Below are positions 24,001 through 35,354 of a DNA stretch of 64,000 bases, one piece after another (positions within the stretch are counted from its first letter, which is position 1; the number at the start of each line of letters is the position of its first letter). The notes under the pieces were generated by a model, which was given only the letters and a program-made list of their open reading frames with translations, had not been told where the DNA came from and searched no databases. The stretch comes from Phytoseiulus persimilis (lineage: Eukaryota; Arthropoda; Arachnida; Mesostigmata; Phytoseiidae), in the NCBI GenBank assembly GCA_037576195.1, contig CM075104.1, positions 3,788,775 through 3,852,774 of the forward strand, read 5' to 3'. The translations under genes were made by a program, and so were the position numbers.

Positions 24001-25326
24001 ATTATTCCCTGCATTTTCGTCGATGGCGTCCTTGATGCCAAAAAGTGAGGCTTACGAGTTGAAGGGAAGACATTGTGAGTACCTAGGAAAGTCCCAAAAA
24101 GCTTCTCGCCGCCTCCAACGATCTCCCCGGCTTCCAGTCGATATGAGGATCTTTACGGGAACGGAGACGCGTCGGACCCAGGCGCGCCTAGGGATCGAGG
24201 GTCCGTGATACCTGAGAATCTCCCGACGAGACATCTCGCTCCCTCCCTGCGTATGCTGTGTATGCAACCAATCTGTGCTGCGTATCGTTCCCACAATAGA
24301 GCGGGAACAAACGGAAACAGAGACTCAAGAATTACATGGATTGTAAATATTTGATATGGATATCCGTCAATCTGAAAGTCCAGAGCTGAAATAACAAAAC
24401 TTTCTTGGCATTGAACTTCTGGGAATGTGTTCTCAATGCAATGGAAGCTTTTGATGCGTTTCCGGAATCAGGAGTTTTGTGTCGAACGGCGCCATCTGGC
24501 TGTGCAAGGGCCGTGTCAGCGGACCATGCTGACGAGCGGTGTCATCCAGAGAAAATGAACCCTCAGATTGGGGTTCGACCACCTGTTCCATCGCTTCATA
24601 CGTGGAGGAAATATGGAACGAACACCACGCAGGGCGGAGATGATACCAAAGCTCATACAGCGTGGATAGATTGGTTCCAGTGTGCGTTTGCGAGACCGAA
24701 ATTAGCAATACAGTTATTGCAATCTGGGCTCAGCAGGGAACGCTGTTGCCGGCATGATTTCGTATTGGAAGAACAAGCTGAGGTTTGCTTATTCGGTTCA
24801 CCTGTTGAGTCTCATGAATAAGAACGAGATGACGTCATCGTCCTGACGCGCACCGACGCTCTCCAGGGCTCTCGGCGCACAGCTCCGACTTCAATTTGAA
24901 CTCCTCAGCATCGGGGCTGTCATTGTCAGTTGCACTCTGAGCTACAGGTCTGAAATCATTCTCAACCGACTGCATTCCAACTTGTGATGGAGCAGACTGA
25001 AAAGGAATCTTTCCCCAACTTCTGGAATGAGTGTTCGGTGAATGTTCCGAGAAGCAGGGTGCCGACATCGGGGTCTTCATTATTCGTGTCAGAGCGACCG
25101 AGCGGTGCAAATTCTGATAGCCCGATGCTCGACTGCCCGAGATGGCCGGAAATGAGAAAGCGCGTCACGAAACGCTGACTGGCTTAGGGCAATATCACTG
25201 TCAAGCGTTTCTCTGTTTCCCCAAAAATATCGAGCATTATCTATGGCCACAATCTCCAGCAATCGGGGCGAACTAGCGTGACCCTCCGCGCTTCGCTGCG
25301 AGGTGGGAGAAACTAAACGGGAACTA
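21086..25326. other. Gene-poor stretch
   Basis: No recognisable coding region. The 138-codon frame at 24405-24821 has no known domain and no splice context. A minisatellite-like block at 23.65 kb is listed separately. Confidence 0.35.
23645..23790 (-). repeat. Minisatellite block, about three ~45-bp units
   Basis: On minus, three degenerate units carry the pattern (CC)CCGAAAA.TATGATCAGATCGACC followed by GGA.TCA. The same unit occurs inside the hAT MITEs at 56.9 and 59.1 kb. No MITE termini were recognised on either side here. Confidence 0.55.
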
Positions 25327-25510
25327 CAGTGTGCGCAATTCGTTTGGAGCCAACCCGATTTTCGCATGAAAAGTGAATCGGAAGGGGATGAGATCCTCAA
25401 TCGTGGCGACCACCGATGACGGTTGCGGAGACGAGAATGAATCACAGACAAGAGCCGTTTTTCACCCGTATTTTCGGGGTGCGATAGCGAAATTCCCGAT
25501 TTCGGCTGCG
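25327..25510 (+). repeat. Left inverted repeat of the Tc1-like element
   Basis: Pairs with 27970-28158. Matching blocks include CAGTGTGCGCAATTCGTTTG, GAGCCAACCC, GACGGTTGCGGAGACGA and the GGGTGCGA block. The match is imperfect, with several indels. The inner limit is approximate. Confidence 0.75.
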
Positions 25511-25899
25511 ATCTTTTTTAAGCCAACCACCAAACTTCATCGTCGCCTTGGCTTCACAGATTTCTACCGCAGCCCTGGTTATAGGGCGCAAGCCCGCTTG
25601 CTCGATGGAAACGAGATTTAGAGGGAAACGAAATTCGTGGAAATTCGGTTCTCGATGGGTCGCGCAAGAAGTCTTTCCAGTGAAGATAAGGCCAAAATTT
25701 CTGTACTCGCGAAGCTCTTGGGAGGTTCGAGGACCGCCGTCGACAATTTCGACAAACTAGGCCCGAGGTATGGCACAAACCGAAAAGGCGGAGCCAACAT
25801 CAAACTCTCTAATGCCGATAAGCGGAGTCTCCTTCGGAAAGCGCGGACGGGAAACGCTTTCGCGTCAACTATAGTCACTGATCTGTAGCTCCCTGTTTA

Positions 25900-25930
25900 T
25901 TAGGTAAGTCAAAAAGTTCGTAGCGTTTTT
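25900..25930 (+). repeat. Left 31-bp terminal inverted repeat of mariner
   Basis: Identical to the reverse complement of 27148-27178 over all 31 positions; the next base differs. Confidence 0.95.
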
Positions 25931-26080
25931 GATCCGACATTTTTGAAATTCCCGCGCTCCGCACAAGAGCCGCCTACTACAGTGGTTGTTCGTTTACGTT
26001 CTTAGGCGGGCTCTAGAGTTCCTACCGGTGTATCGTTTCAGACTTTATCGTCGAGTTCGTAAAATCAGGAAGAATTTGCG

Positions 26081-27104
26081 ATGGAGGACCAAAAGCAGCA
26101 TTTTCGACACATAATGTTGTTCTGCTACCGCGAAGGCTTGAATGCAGCGAAGACCACTCGAAGAATATCTGCAGTTTACGGGGAGAATGCTCTTCAAAGT
26201 TCTACGGTTAGAAAGTGGTTTACCCGTTTCAAGGCTGAAAACTTTAATCTTGAAGATGAGCCCAGATCAGGACGACCACAAGTTGTGGAACCCGATGAAA
26301 TCATTAGCCTGGTAACTTCAAACCCCGGCCTGACCATCAAAGAAATTGAAGACTCGACGGGAGTTTCTCATGGAACCGTTTGGAATCGCCTCCATCAAGC
26401 TGGCTTCTCAAACAAGAGGAATATCTGGCTGCCTCATGACCTCACCGATCGCCAGCTCGAAAGACGTGTGGATACAAGCCACAAGCCGGAAGAATGCCAA
26501 TGAACCATTTCTGAAGAGACTGATAACCGGCGATGAAAAGTGGATACTCTACAGGAACGCTACGCAAAGAAAAAGCTGGGTCCCCAAAGGTTCACGGGCC
26601 GCAGCCGTCCCCAAACCCGAAATTCATCAAAAAAAAGTGATGCTGAGCTGTTGGTGGGACTGCAAGGGCGTTGTGTTTTTCGAGCTGCTCCCGCCGGGTC
26701 AGACCATCACCACCGAAGTCTACTGCAGGCAGCTTGAGGATTTGAAGACCGCAGTAGCAACAAAGCGCCCAGAATTGGCGAACAGATGGGGCGTCGTTTT
26801 TCAACATGATAATGCGAGACCCCACGTAAGTTTGCGCTCTCGGCAGAAATTGGCGGAGTTTGACTGGGATGTGCTGCCACACCCAGCTTATAGTCCCGAC
26901 CTTGCACCGTCAGACTATCACTTGTTCCGGTCTCTTCAAAACTCTCTTGATGGAGAAATATTCGAATCTTTGGAGGGTATAAAAAATCACCTCAATCAGT
27001 TTTTTGGAAAGAAGGAAACCAAGTTCTGGGAGAAGGGAATCTTCGATTTACCTGACCGATGGGCGAAGGTCATAGAACAAAACGGCCAATATATCATTCA
27101 ATAA
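26081..27104 (+). pseudogene. mariner transposase with one frameshift
   Basis: The frame starts at ATG 26081 (MEDQKQHFRHIMLFCYREGL) with the paired HTH region (TVRKWFTRFKAENFNLEDEP, then RSGRPQV) and the WLPHDLTDRQLERRVD linker. Around 26470-26485 the correct reading moves to another frame: the first frame closes at 26503, while RKNANEPFLKRLITGDEKW is read in the second, which ends at 27104. The catalytic triad lies entirely in the second frame: D at 26532-26534 (TGDEKW), D at 26808-26810 (FQHDNARPHVS) and D at 26913-26915 (SPDLAPSDYHLF). Exactly 34 residues separate the last two (DD34D). Total length, about 341 codons, is normal. Only the small indel prevents a full protein. Confidence 0.93.
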
Positions 27105-27147
27105 AAAGACTCTTGTGTACAGGAATTCGGCTCTTGAAAAATAGGTA

Positions 27148-27178
27148 AAAAACGCTACGAACTTTTTGACTTACCTAA
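27148..27178 (-). repeat. Right 31-bp terminal inverted repeat of mariner
   Basis: Perfect complement of the left repeat, ending CTTACCTAA at 27178, followed by the TA duplication. Confidence 0.95.
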
Positions 27179-27969
27179 TAGAAAAGGCGAGTCCAACAAA
27201 TTCTCCAGAGCGATCTCTACCTCGTTTCCAAGAAACGCTTAGCAAAGCCTCCCTTATCTGCCGGCCACCGAGCAGCCCGGTTGGAGTTCGCATGAATACA
27301 CATGTCCTGGACCTCTAAGTGGCATAATGTGCTATTCAGCGACGAAAATAAGTGCAACCTTGATGGCCCCGATGGCTGTCAGTACTATTGGCACGATCTT
27401 CGGAAAGATGAATCCATCAGTATGAGCAGAAACTTCGGCGGGGGAAGCGTGATGATTTGGGCAGCATTCGGAACCCGTGTGAAATCAAATTCAGCGTGGC
27501 TAACAACCAAAATGGAGGCATCGGACTACGTTGAAATACTTTAGTATGAGTTGATCCGCCTTTACGAAGAGTTAAGAGACGATGACGTCATCTTCCAACA
27601 TGACAATGCGCCGATTCACACAGCATTGTTGCCGGAAACTTGGTTTCGAGAGAAGAGAATCGACGTTCTGCCGTGGCCAGCAAGAAGTTCGGATCTGAAC
27701 CCAATCTAGAATTTGTGGGGTGTGCTGGCCAGACGTGTTTACGACAATGGGCGACAGCTAAGAGCCGTGCCCGAGCTCAAAGACGCGATCAGGGGCACCT
27801 GGGCTTCAATCGACTCGACACCGGTGAAGAAATTCCTCTCGAGCATGCCATGGAGGATCTTCGAGGTGATCGAGCGACAGGGAGGTCCCACCAAATATTA
27901 GTTCGTGCAATCTGTTTTTTCGAAGTTGGAATAGCGTTCCGCGGCATCAAACTCGGAGTGGCGTCAAAC

Positions 27970-28158
27970 AAATTTCGCACCCAAAATCGATATTCTTGCT
28001 TTTTATTCTAAACTTGCAATTGAAAAACTCCTCTCTTATGTGGTTCATGTTTGTCTGCGCAGCCGTCATGCGCGGCCGTCACAACTGAGAGTCCCAGGCT
28101 CCTTCGATTCATTTTCCTGGCTAAGGTGGGGTTGGCCTTGAATGAATTGCGCTCACTG
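27970..28158 (-). repeat. Right inverted repeat of the Tc1-like element
   Basis: Imperfect complement of 25327-25510. The outermost blocks (GGGTTGGC, then GAATTGCGCTCACTG) align without ambiguity. The inner limit is approximate. Confidence 0.75.
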
Positions 28159-28779
28159 TAGAGGCACGAGAAGAACGTTCTAATGCTCCGCAAGTAGCTG
28201 GAAATGCTCAAAGTGGCAGGGCATTGGGAAATATCCGATGACGCGCACTGCATGCTACTGAGTCTTGCAGACGGTATTGCGTGATATTTTAATTGCGAGT
28301 TTTCGTTAGGTATTCTTCTGATTCTCTCGAATTTCCCTATATGAGCGACGCGAAGTACTCGAGTAGTCGCTCTAAATGTCGTGATTTCGCTCTCCCGCTC
28401 ACGCAACACGAACCTCGACTTTCGGCCTTGAATTTAGATGCATCACAGCACGCGCATACTTCATTCATCTCCTTAATATAGACTCTTAGATTAGCGACTG
28501 ATCATATTTGGAGTTGTAGTTGTACGCAGAACGCCTCAATACCGCATATTTGGATAGCCTCTTCCGATGTATTCGTTCTCTGTTCCCGCGTGCCTCCCGA
28601 ACTCGCTTCCCTTCGCTCTTCAGTTTCTTCCGCCAAGTCACGAAGCACGCACCGCCCAGCCCTTCTTCGTACATTCCACCGCTCGTGCCGTCCTTTGCCG
28701 TTTCGCGTCGGACGGTTTAGCTCGCAATAATTTGGGCCTGGGAGCCATCACAGACAATATACAAGTCTGAGTCAACCAT

Positions 28780-28905
28780 GGTTGGCATATGTCCTTCCTT
28801 GTGAGCCGCTCTGCAATATGTTGCCAGTTACAGCTCGGTCCGAACAACCGCGTAGAAGTTCATCGAAAACAGACAAACGAACGAATCCTCGATTTTATTC
28901 ATGGA
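28780..28905 (-). repeat. Dispersed repeat family, copy 2
   Basis: On minus: TTCGTTCGTTTGTCTG, then about 90 bp further GAGCGGCTCACAAGGAAGGA followed by CATATGCC. This is the same arrangement as 6640-6760. It is diverged, and without the TA run. Confidence 0.45.
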
Positions 28906-30907
28906 AATGCTTCGGTCTAGTTTTGAGGTCGATGTCGAATCAACCATCCGTTGGTCGTTCCCGCCTGTTCTCCTCCTCTCTCCAGCGGTGCGGCTCGGCG
29001 ATCACCGGAGGAACAAATCAGACATCCATCGTGGCAACTTGGAATCCGTACGATCTCAGTTACGAGAGATCGAAACCCGCGACGAAATGATGGACCCAGA
29101 AGATTATCAACATTTGTTCTCTCCCCCCCGCAGCGGATGATCTGCGCGTTAACGCTGTTGAACGAGAACCTGTTATGTGCCAAATTGGAGACAAACGCAT
29201 CGTCGCGGGAATTGAGACGGGTGGGACCCGCTGACGGAACGGTCCTCCAGCGTAAGACCACCAGGCCTCCACATCATACGATGGAAATTTTTGGGAGCTC
29301 GGTGAGTTATGAAACCGCGGCTATTGAGAAGGTCGAGTCGAGCCGCGAACGACGGCGCGTTGATCGCCCAAACTAAAAGTATCGCGGCGTAACTTTTGTT
29401 GAGGACCCTGGGGGGGATCTCGAAATGAGGAAATATGTGTGCGTTCCTGTCGAGTCGCTCGTCGAGAGGATTCTTCTGTGAACTCACGGTCAGATTGTGG
29501 GGACTGTAAGATTAGTCCCCGTATCATTCCCCAGAGTATGGAGCTCCATCATGCGATGTCAGGGGTCTTAATGAGAACTCCAAGAATGTATATTTCGGTG
29601 GGCTCGCAATCATTGCTCGCGCTTTGTGAGGCTGATGGCTTGGTTGCTCTCGTTGCATGTGAATTGCATGCCAGGGTCATCGAGAGCGCGAACTCTGATT
29701 GTTGGTTTGATGACACGGGTCGTCTCGTCTCGCCCAACAAACAGCGCGATCCTCGATCGCTTCGCTTTGATGGTGCCCCCTCGCTCTGGAGAAGATCCGG
29801 ACTGTGGACGCGCTTGAATTTCAAATCGTTCGTCCCCGATGCCTCGGAGGACGGCACTCTTGAACCGGAACGGATATTCATGATGTGTCAAAGTTCATGA
29901 CTTCCTCAGGCAAACAGGGCCTGCGAGTGCACGGGCAACAAATGGATGGCTCCGGAGTGGTACCGCAGTGTGAAGACGTCCTTCATTGACAGTTTCGATT
30001 TTTTTCGCCGATGGTATCTGAACTGGGCGACACACTGATCAGGAGAATCGTGGGACGTGGAGAAACCCGACAACTTGTTCGCGAGCCAGAGCCGCGTTGT
30101 CGCACTGGCTTTCCGAGACGAGCTGAGGGAAAGTTTTTCAACACACTCTACTGGATAGACGAGCCACTAAACTACAGTTGAGCGCCGAGTCACGTCGCGA
30201 ACCGCCAGTGTTGACGTCAGAGCAGTGTACTCCACTTCCGAGCCGAGAAATGTTCGACTGCAATGGAGTGGTTGATCGCATCTTTCAAGTGAAAGGAACA
30301 ACGGAATCAGGTAACCGGTTGGAGTACTCTCATGCTACACGACGGAGTTCGATTGATCCCCGGTTGACCTCGGCTCAGCTGCTAATGGACAACACCAGTG
30401 CCACACGTCTGGACGTGTCATCTCCGGCCGAGACATTGGGTGACGACTTTCTGACACCGCACATGATTCCACTGCGACTGATTAATCTTCTGAGCTCACA
30501 ATGATTATGAAATTCACTGCCGACCAAAAACAACACCTGCGCCCCATCGGCGATCGACCCCATCGCCCAAACACCCCCATTCACACTTTGCAACTTCAAG
30601 TTGGCTCTCTGAAGAGTGAATCCATTCGATCATCTTACGGCTCCTGAGACAGGACAATCCGGAAACCGGATTTTTCCAGGTTGTATACCTGTGGTCGAAC
30701 ATGGCGCGTTTATCCTGCCAGCCCCTCTTCGTGTTCAGCCTTAACGTTTGTTCGATGGGATCATCCGAACCAAATCATCGAGACTTTGGATTCATCCATT
30801 GAAAATGGACCCGACGGCAATCTACGTTGTTGGGCCCTTATGGAACGGAGGCCCAACAGCGGATATGGAAATACTGAACAGATTCGAGGCCCCATATCTC
30901 CAGTTTT
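28906..30907. other. No recognisable gene
   Basis: Overlapping frames up to about 150 codons on both strands (for example 29439-29900 plus, 29549-29881 minus) mirror each other and carry no known domain. No splice-flanked exon could be defended. Confidence 0.3.
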
Positions 30908-30915
30908 GTGCGGAG
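30908..30915. repeat. Left 8-bp target duplication of the hAT derivative
   Basis: GTGCGGAG, identical to 32071-32078. Confidence 0.9.
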
Positions 30916-32070
30916 TAGGCTTTGCAACGGTTATTTAATCGCGGTTGATACCCGCAATAACCGCGAGCGAATTGCGGTTATAACCGCATTTAACCGCAAT
31001 TTTCCGAAACGTATGATTTTTCGAGAAAGCGTCGTGTCTCATGAGCGTACTCTGGCTGGGAATCTGGACTTGGGTGCTGAGCGATTGAAGAGAAATCAAT
31101 TGCTTCTAGAACTGTGACATCTTGTGTGATGACTCCCGTTGAACGAAGTTCGTACACGCTTCCGAAAGCCGGACCTGGCTAGCAATTATACCTGGACATA
31201 TCACACATTAGGAACAGCCTCCCCATGTCCCCATCATGTTCAAGGAATCGATGAGCCAGCATCGGAAGCGGGAGGCTCAATCTTCCAGAGTTTTGCGCAT
31301 TCGGTAGGATCAGGGAACAGAGCACAGCGGAAGTAGCTATTGTGTGGGTTGCGCCCCCGTTGGAAGGCCTCGATAAAAGAATTGTGATGAAGTCCTACCT
31401 GAAAACGGCTATCTCTCGTGCACTGGTCGGAACGGAGGACATACGCCCTTTTCAACTACGACAACGGTGATATCGAAGCCGGGAGCAGTAATTTGGAGCC
31501 AGACAAAAATTGGAAGCACCTCAAAAGACGACCTCGAGGATTCACAATGAAAAAAAAACTCGAGAATCAGGACGTGGAACCACGTGAGTTATCTCAACCC
31601 AATAAGGAAGCATGCCTTTGGGCACTCTTTGCTCGTGAAACCGTGCAGAAATCGGCGCCGATTCCAGAGTTTGCAAAACTTCCTCAGCGGATCGTGAGGA
31701 GTCAGCAGGAGAAACTGCTGACTGCATTCATCGGACGGGGGGCTTCACGATACAAGATGATCTCTCTGGCATCAGGATAATTTACCAAAGATTTCGCGAC
31801 TTGAAACATTCAACCAAGGTCCCCGGCCCCATCTGATCGAGGTCGAGTTGTGACAAACGAGTCTTAATGAGATGTTTTTTGAGATCTCTATGTATCTGTT
31901 CATAATGGAACCTTCTTCCTGATAGGAGAGGAGAAGCTTCCTGGAAATCTTCCAGGAAGCATGCTTCCATATAACGGCGGTTTTCAGTCCTAATTTTGCG
32001 GTTATGGATTTGCGATTATCGCTTAACCGTAACCGCGGTTAATTATAAATGCGGTTATTCGCAGAGCCTT
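30916..32070 (+). mobile_element. Non-autonomous hAT derivative, 1155 bp, intact ends
   Basis: Ends are TAGGCTTTGCAACGGTTATT on the left and, on the other strand, AAGGCTCTGCGAATAACCGC on the right. Both are followed by clustered AACCGCGGTT/GCGGTTA subterminal motifs. A perfect 8-bp duplication flanks it, the hallmark of hAT insertion. Its first ~200 bp align with 4927-5160, the 5' part of the hAT element that carries a transposase (shared ATGATTTT..GAAA.CGT and GAGCGTACT/GAGCATACT stretches). The interior carries no transposase, only a 120-codon frame (31418-31780) without known domain. Internal bases 31321-31441 resemble sequence at 42378-42510. Confidence 0.92.
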
Positions 32071-32078
32071 GTGCGGAG
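32071..32078. repeat. Right 8-bp target duplication of the hAT derivative
   Basis: GTGCGGAG, identical to 30908-30915. Confidence 0.9.
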
Positions 32079-35000
32079 ATACATGTCAACGACGAGGAAG
32101 ACGTTGGTGCGCCTCCAAGGTGAGCAGTTCGAAGTTTCGATTGACTCAGTTTGATTGAAAAGTTCTGTGACTGCCCTTGTTTTTCACGGCACCAAAGTCT
32201 CCATACAGAGGGGCCCAGTCAAACTGCGCTGATCATAAGTTGATCGTGGTAAATCGCTGAATCCTTCCTATGTTCCTCCTCCCTCATCCCTCAACGATCC
32301 TCCTCGTTGACCTCCAGGTCGGCCAGGAGGACGACACGCTCCCTTTACTCTGTCCGAATCATGCATGGGTTGCAATGTGTGCCGCCCTCTTCGAATCCTG
32401 TGCAGTTTTCTGGTGTTCTGGAGCATTATTGGAGTTCACTCCCTCGGAGTGAAGCTGTCTTGGAGGATATATTTGGAAAAACTCGGCGGTCGCTCATTGT
32501 GCTACTCCTCGGAGGGGGTGGGATGTCAACGCTTCCGCAAACGCGTGACTCAGTTACGTTCTGTCATATCGATGCCTGCAGAGCTCTGCTTTCTGACATG
32601 TGAGCGTTCCAGAATCTTGGAGCAGCGGCAGCCCTATGAGGAGAAAAATCAGACTTCCTTGTTTGAGGCTGATGCGAGTCTCACGGTGCGCGGATTTCCG
32701 CTGCCGGGACCAAAGCTGAAGGCCCTGCCTTTTCCGAACGACCTCCTGTTCGATCCCTCAGACTCAGTACTAGCGGCTCTGAGCTCAATTAGCGAGCATC
32801 GGCCCAATGTCTGTCACAGTGTGACAACCGGAAGCAATATCAAACCGTTGAGTCTTTCCATCAACGAACCGGAGGGAAAACAATACTTCGCTGAAATTCT
32901 GCTGGAGAGGTGATTAATTTTCCTCAACCCAATCTCTGCCCTGTGATTGTGGTGAGCTCAGCGCTTAGAGTTCACAAGGCGGGCTCCTGTCTTTTCCCAA
33001 AATAACCTTAATGTTGTACAGCTCCACAGAAGCGGGGCAAGGCGAATGAAATGAAGTTCATAGATACTCGGCTGGAGATTATGAGATGTCAAAGACAGTC
33101 GCGCACGAGGGTGGAAGAATGCCGCCAGAAGAACAGAGGAGCATGCTGATAAACGATCAGCGTTCAGCTTGAGTCCAGACCACCGCGGGGGAAACTGGGA
33201 GACTTCCGTCCCAGCAGGTTTCCTGAATGAAGGGTTCCCCTTGGAGGAGCTTCGAATGATCCGAAATATGCGTATTCCAAAAGTGAGAGACTGACCTCGA
33301 AGCCGATTCCGAGGTCGGCCACGCTTCTATAGATTTTCCGAGAAAGCCGCTGTTGCAGAGCGGCAACCGTCCCCAACCGTGAGGTCCCATGGCCTGAAAC
33401 CGGTATTCCTCCCGGCAGGGCGTGAAAAAATTTCCCCCTCCGTCGCTCGCTGGACTCCATCGGAGGCTAAGCCAGACTGGTTCGATGGGATTCGAGCGGC
33501 GGATTCTGAGTGATACCAACCCAACGCTGCTTCGGAGCCGAATGTTTCAAGGGCGGCACTTTTGAGAATTCTGGACTTGCGCCCTGCACGCACCCAAGCT
33601 CACTCTGTGCGACTAGCACAGTGCGAGTCTCTTCCATTCTACCGCACCTTAACGTCAGATGTTTCGTGATTTTGAGGTTTTCTCAACGGCTAACAGAAAG
33701 AGCGGAGCACACAGCTCGTGAATGGAGGTCCTTGGACCAAGGGAGTGGAATGAGTCATCATCTATCCAACCGAAAAAGTTTGACATCATTGCCAAGTTGG
33801 CGTGAAGCCCATTCGAAACTGTACATGGAACCGAGACCAGGCTGGCGGGTGCCAGATAGCTTGCCTCTTGGCCTCCGCAACATATGTTTAAGGTTGGCTA
33901 CCTCTGGACCCGGATACAGCTCGACCAAGAGCTCGGACTGACTCATCGCATTCATCAACCTCGTTATCATCATCATCCAAATGCGCTGATCAATGACCCA
34001 TCGATACCTCGAACGTATTCAACCGAAACAGCGCCTTCTCACCCGAATCCCTCCAATCGGTTACCCGAACCCCTCCAATAATTTCCGCTCCCACTGGATT
34101 AGCATACCAGTGATCATTCCCTCAACGAATAACCATTATCAATTTTCTCCCATAGATGAATGAAATCGCTCCCGAGGCCGTGCTCTATTGATTCGGATAC
34201 CCGACGAAGGCGAATCATCGATATTCTACTTGATCGTGGATGAGATCTTCTTTTGGTGTATTCGACCCCGTGGGAACGCCAATATCAGAAATGATGTTCG
34301 CGCTCTAAAGGAACTGCCGAGGTTTGGAGCGATACGGGTCAGGTAGAATATTGGCATGATACCGGCTATCGAGGTCCGCGATTCAGGATAGCGCCAGCCG
34401 CTGACTCTGGAACTCATGGTTTTCCGATGGCGTCGAGGAGTCGTCGTCAAATATTTCTCGAGACAATGTCCTCAAGCTAGGAATATTCTATCAGCGCCAG
34501 TCACAAGCAATTGAACTGTGTTCTCCCCTCGGCTCCTGTATCGCCAATATGCCCACGAGGAGAACTCGCTCCAGGAAAGAGTAATGCCGGTCATAGAAGA
34601 GCAGTGCGCTCAACTCGGGAAGTCTACTTGCAGGCCCAGCAGCGTACAGCAGCCAGAGGAAAGTTTTGGAGATACCGAGTCGTTCCCCGTTTTCCGTTCT
34701 CTAAGATGCCTCCATTTCTCTCAGTTCTCAGCTTTACAGGAGCCGGTCGAGTGAAACCGGACATTCGGTGAACCTAAGGGACAACAGCCTGTTATCCACC
34801 GCCAACTGAATGATGGATGTTTAAAACCTGAAGCCATTACCATCCATGTTCGTATCGACCTGGAACTGGCATCGTGGGAGTAAATATCAATTTTCGAATC
34901 TCCGAAATTCGGGAATTATTTCCCGACTCGAAAATTGATTTCCAATTCGATAGGTGATTTTCCTGTCAGACATCGATCAGATGCACTCGTATGCTGATTC

Positions 35001-35354
35001 GTCTAAATTCGATATACTCGAATTTCTGACTAGGGAATAGGTTTTTGAGTCGGGGGATGATTTTCGAGACAGAAAGTAATTTTTGAGTCAGAGAATGATT
35101 GGCGAGTCGAGAATCAATTTTCGAATTTCCGAGATTCGAAAATCCATGTCTACAGGGCAGGAATCGACAGAGAGGCTTGAAAATATGACCAACTCGTTCT
35201 CCAATGACTCACGTTCGCATCGTCCTCGCACTCCTCGGAGTGGATCTGCGATCGGACACCGCTAACGGAATAAGTATTCGGCGCTTGTCAAGCATGCTAC
35301 CTTTGATGGAAATATATCATCGTCATTCTCGGGCAAAGAGTGCTGACGGACAGG
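32079..35354. other. No recognisable gene
   Basis: The longest frame is 182 codons (32365-32913, plus). It has no domain I recognise and does not begin at a convincing start; it could be a degraded element or chance. A palindrome-rich stretch near 35 kb is listed separately. Confidence 0.3.
34885..35135. repeat. Palindrome-rich TTTTCGA/TCGAAAA cluster
   Basis: ATCAATTTTCGAATCTCCGA at about 34887 returns as ATCAATTTTCGAATTTCCGA at about 35112. Between them are many variants of GA.TTTTCGAGTC and its complement. The block resembles subterminal repeat clusters of hAT-type elements, but no termini or target duplication were found. Confidence 0.5.

Larger units (their letters stand above)
25900..27178 (+). 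mobile_element. mariner (DD34D) transposon, full length, 1279 bp
   Basis: Perfect 31-bp inverted repeats, beginning TTAGGTAAGTCAAAAAGTTC, bound the element. A TA target duplication lies at 25898-25899 and 27179-27180. The length and single-gene layout are normal for mariner. It sits inside the transposase of the Tc1-like element, so it inserted later. Confidence 0.95.
25655..27901 (+). pseudogene. Tc1/Tc3-like transposase, interrupted and with stop codons
   Basis: The N-terminal DNA-binding part starts at ATG 25655 (MGRARSLSSEDKAKISVLAK, then KLSNADKRSLLRKA). It is cut by the mariner at 25900 and resumes after 27181 (VQQ.LQSDLYLVSKKRLAKP). Catalytic motifs follow: the first D is in VLFSDENKCNLDG (codon 27341-27343) and the second in FQHDNAPIHTA (27602-27604). 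Exactly 34 residues later, where DD34E transposases have the catalytic glutamate (SSDLNPI.NLWG), the codon is TAG (27707-27709). Other stops are TAG at 25886-25888 and 27542-27544. The frame ends at 27899-27901. It is dead even without the mariner. Confidence 0.88.
25327..28158 (+). mobile_element. Tc1-like transposon, complete ends, split by a mariner
   Basis: Begins CAGTGTGCGCAATTCGTTT at 25327 and ends with the complement (..AATTGCGCTCACTG) at 28158, each end flanked by TA (25325-25326 and 28159-28160). The ends are long imperfect inverted repeats, roughly 180 bp. Removing the nested mariner leaves about 1.55 kb, a normal size for the group. Both the CAGTG end and the TA target duplication are typical of Tc1/Tc3 elements. 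Confidence 0.9.

Noticed and set aside
32365-32913. 182-codon plus-strand frame
   Set aside because: The second half looks somewhat protein-like, but nothing supports a start, splice sites or a family.
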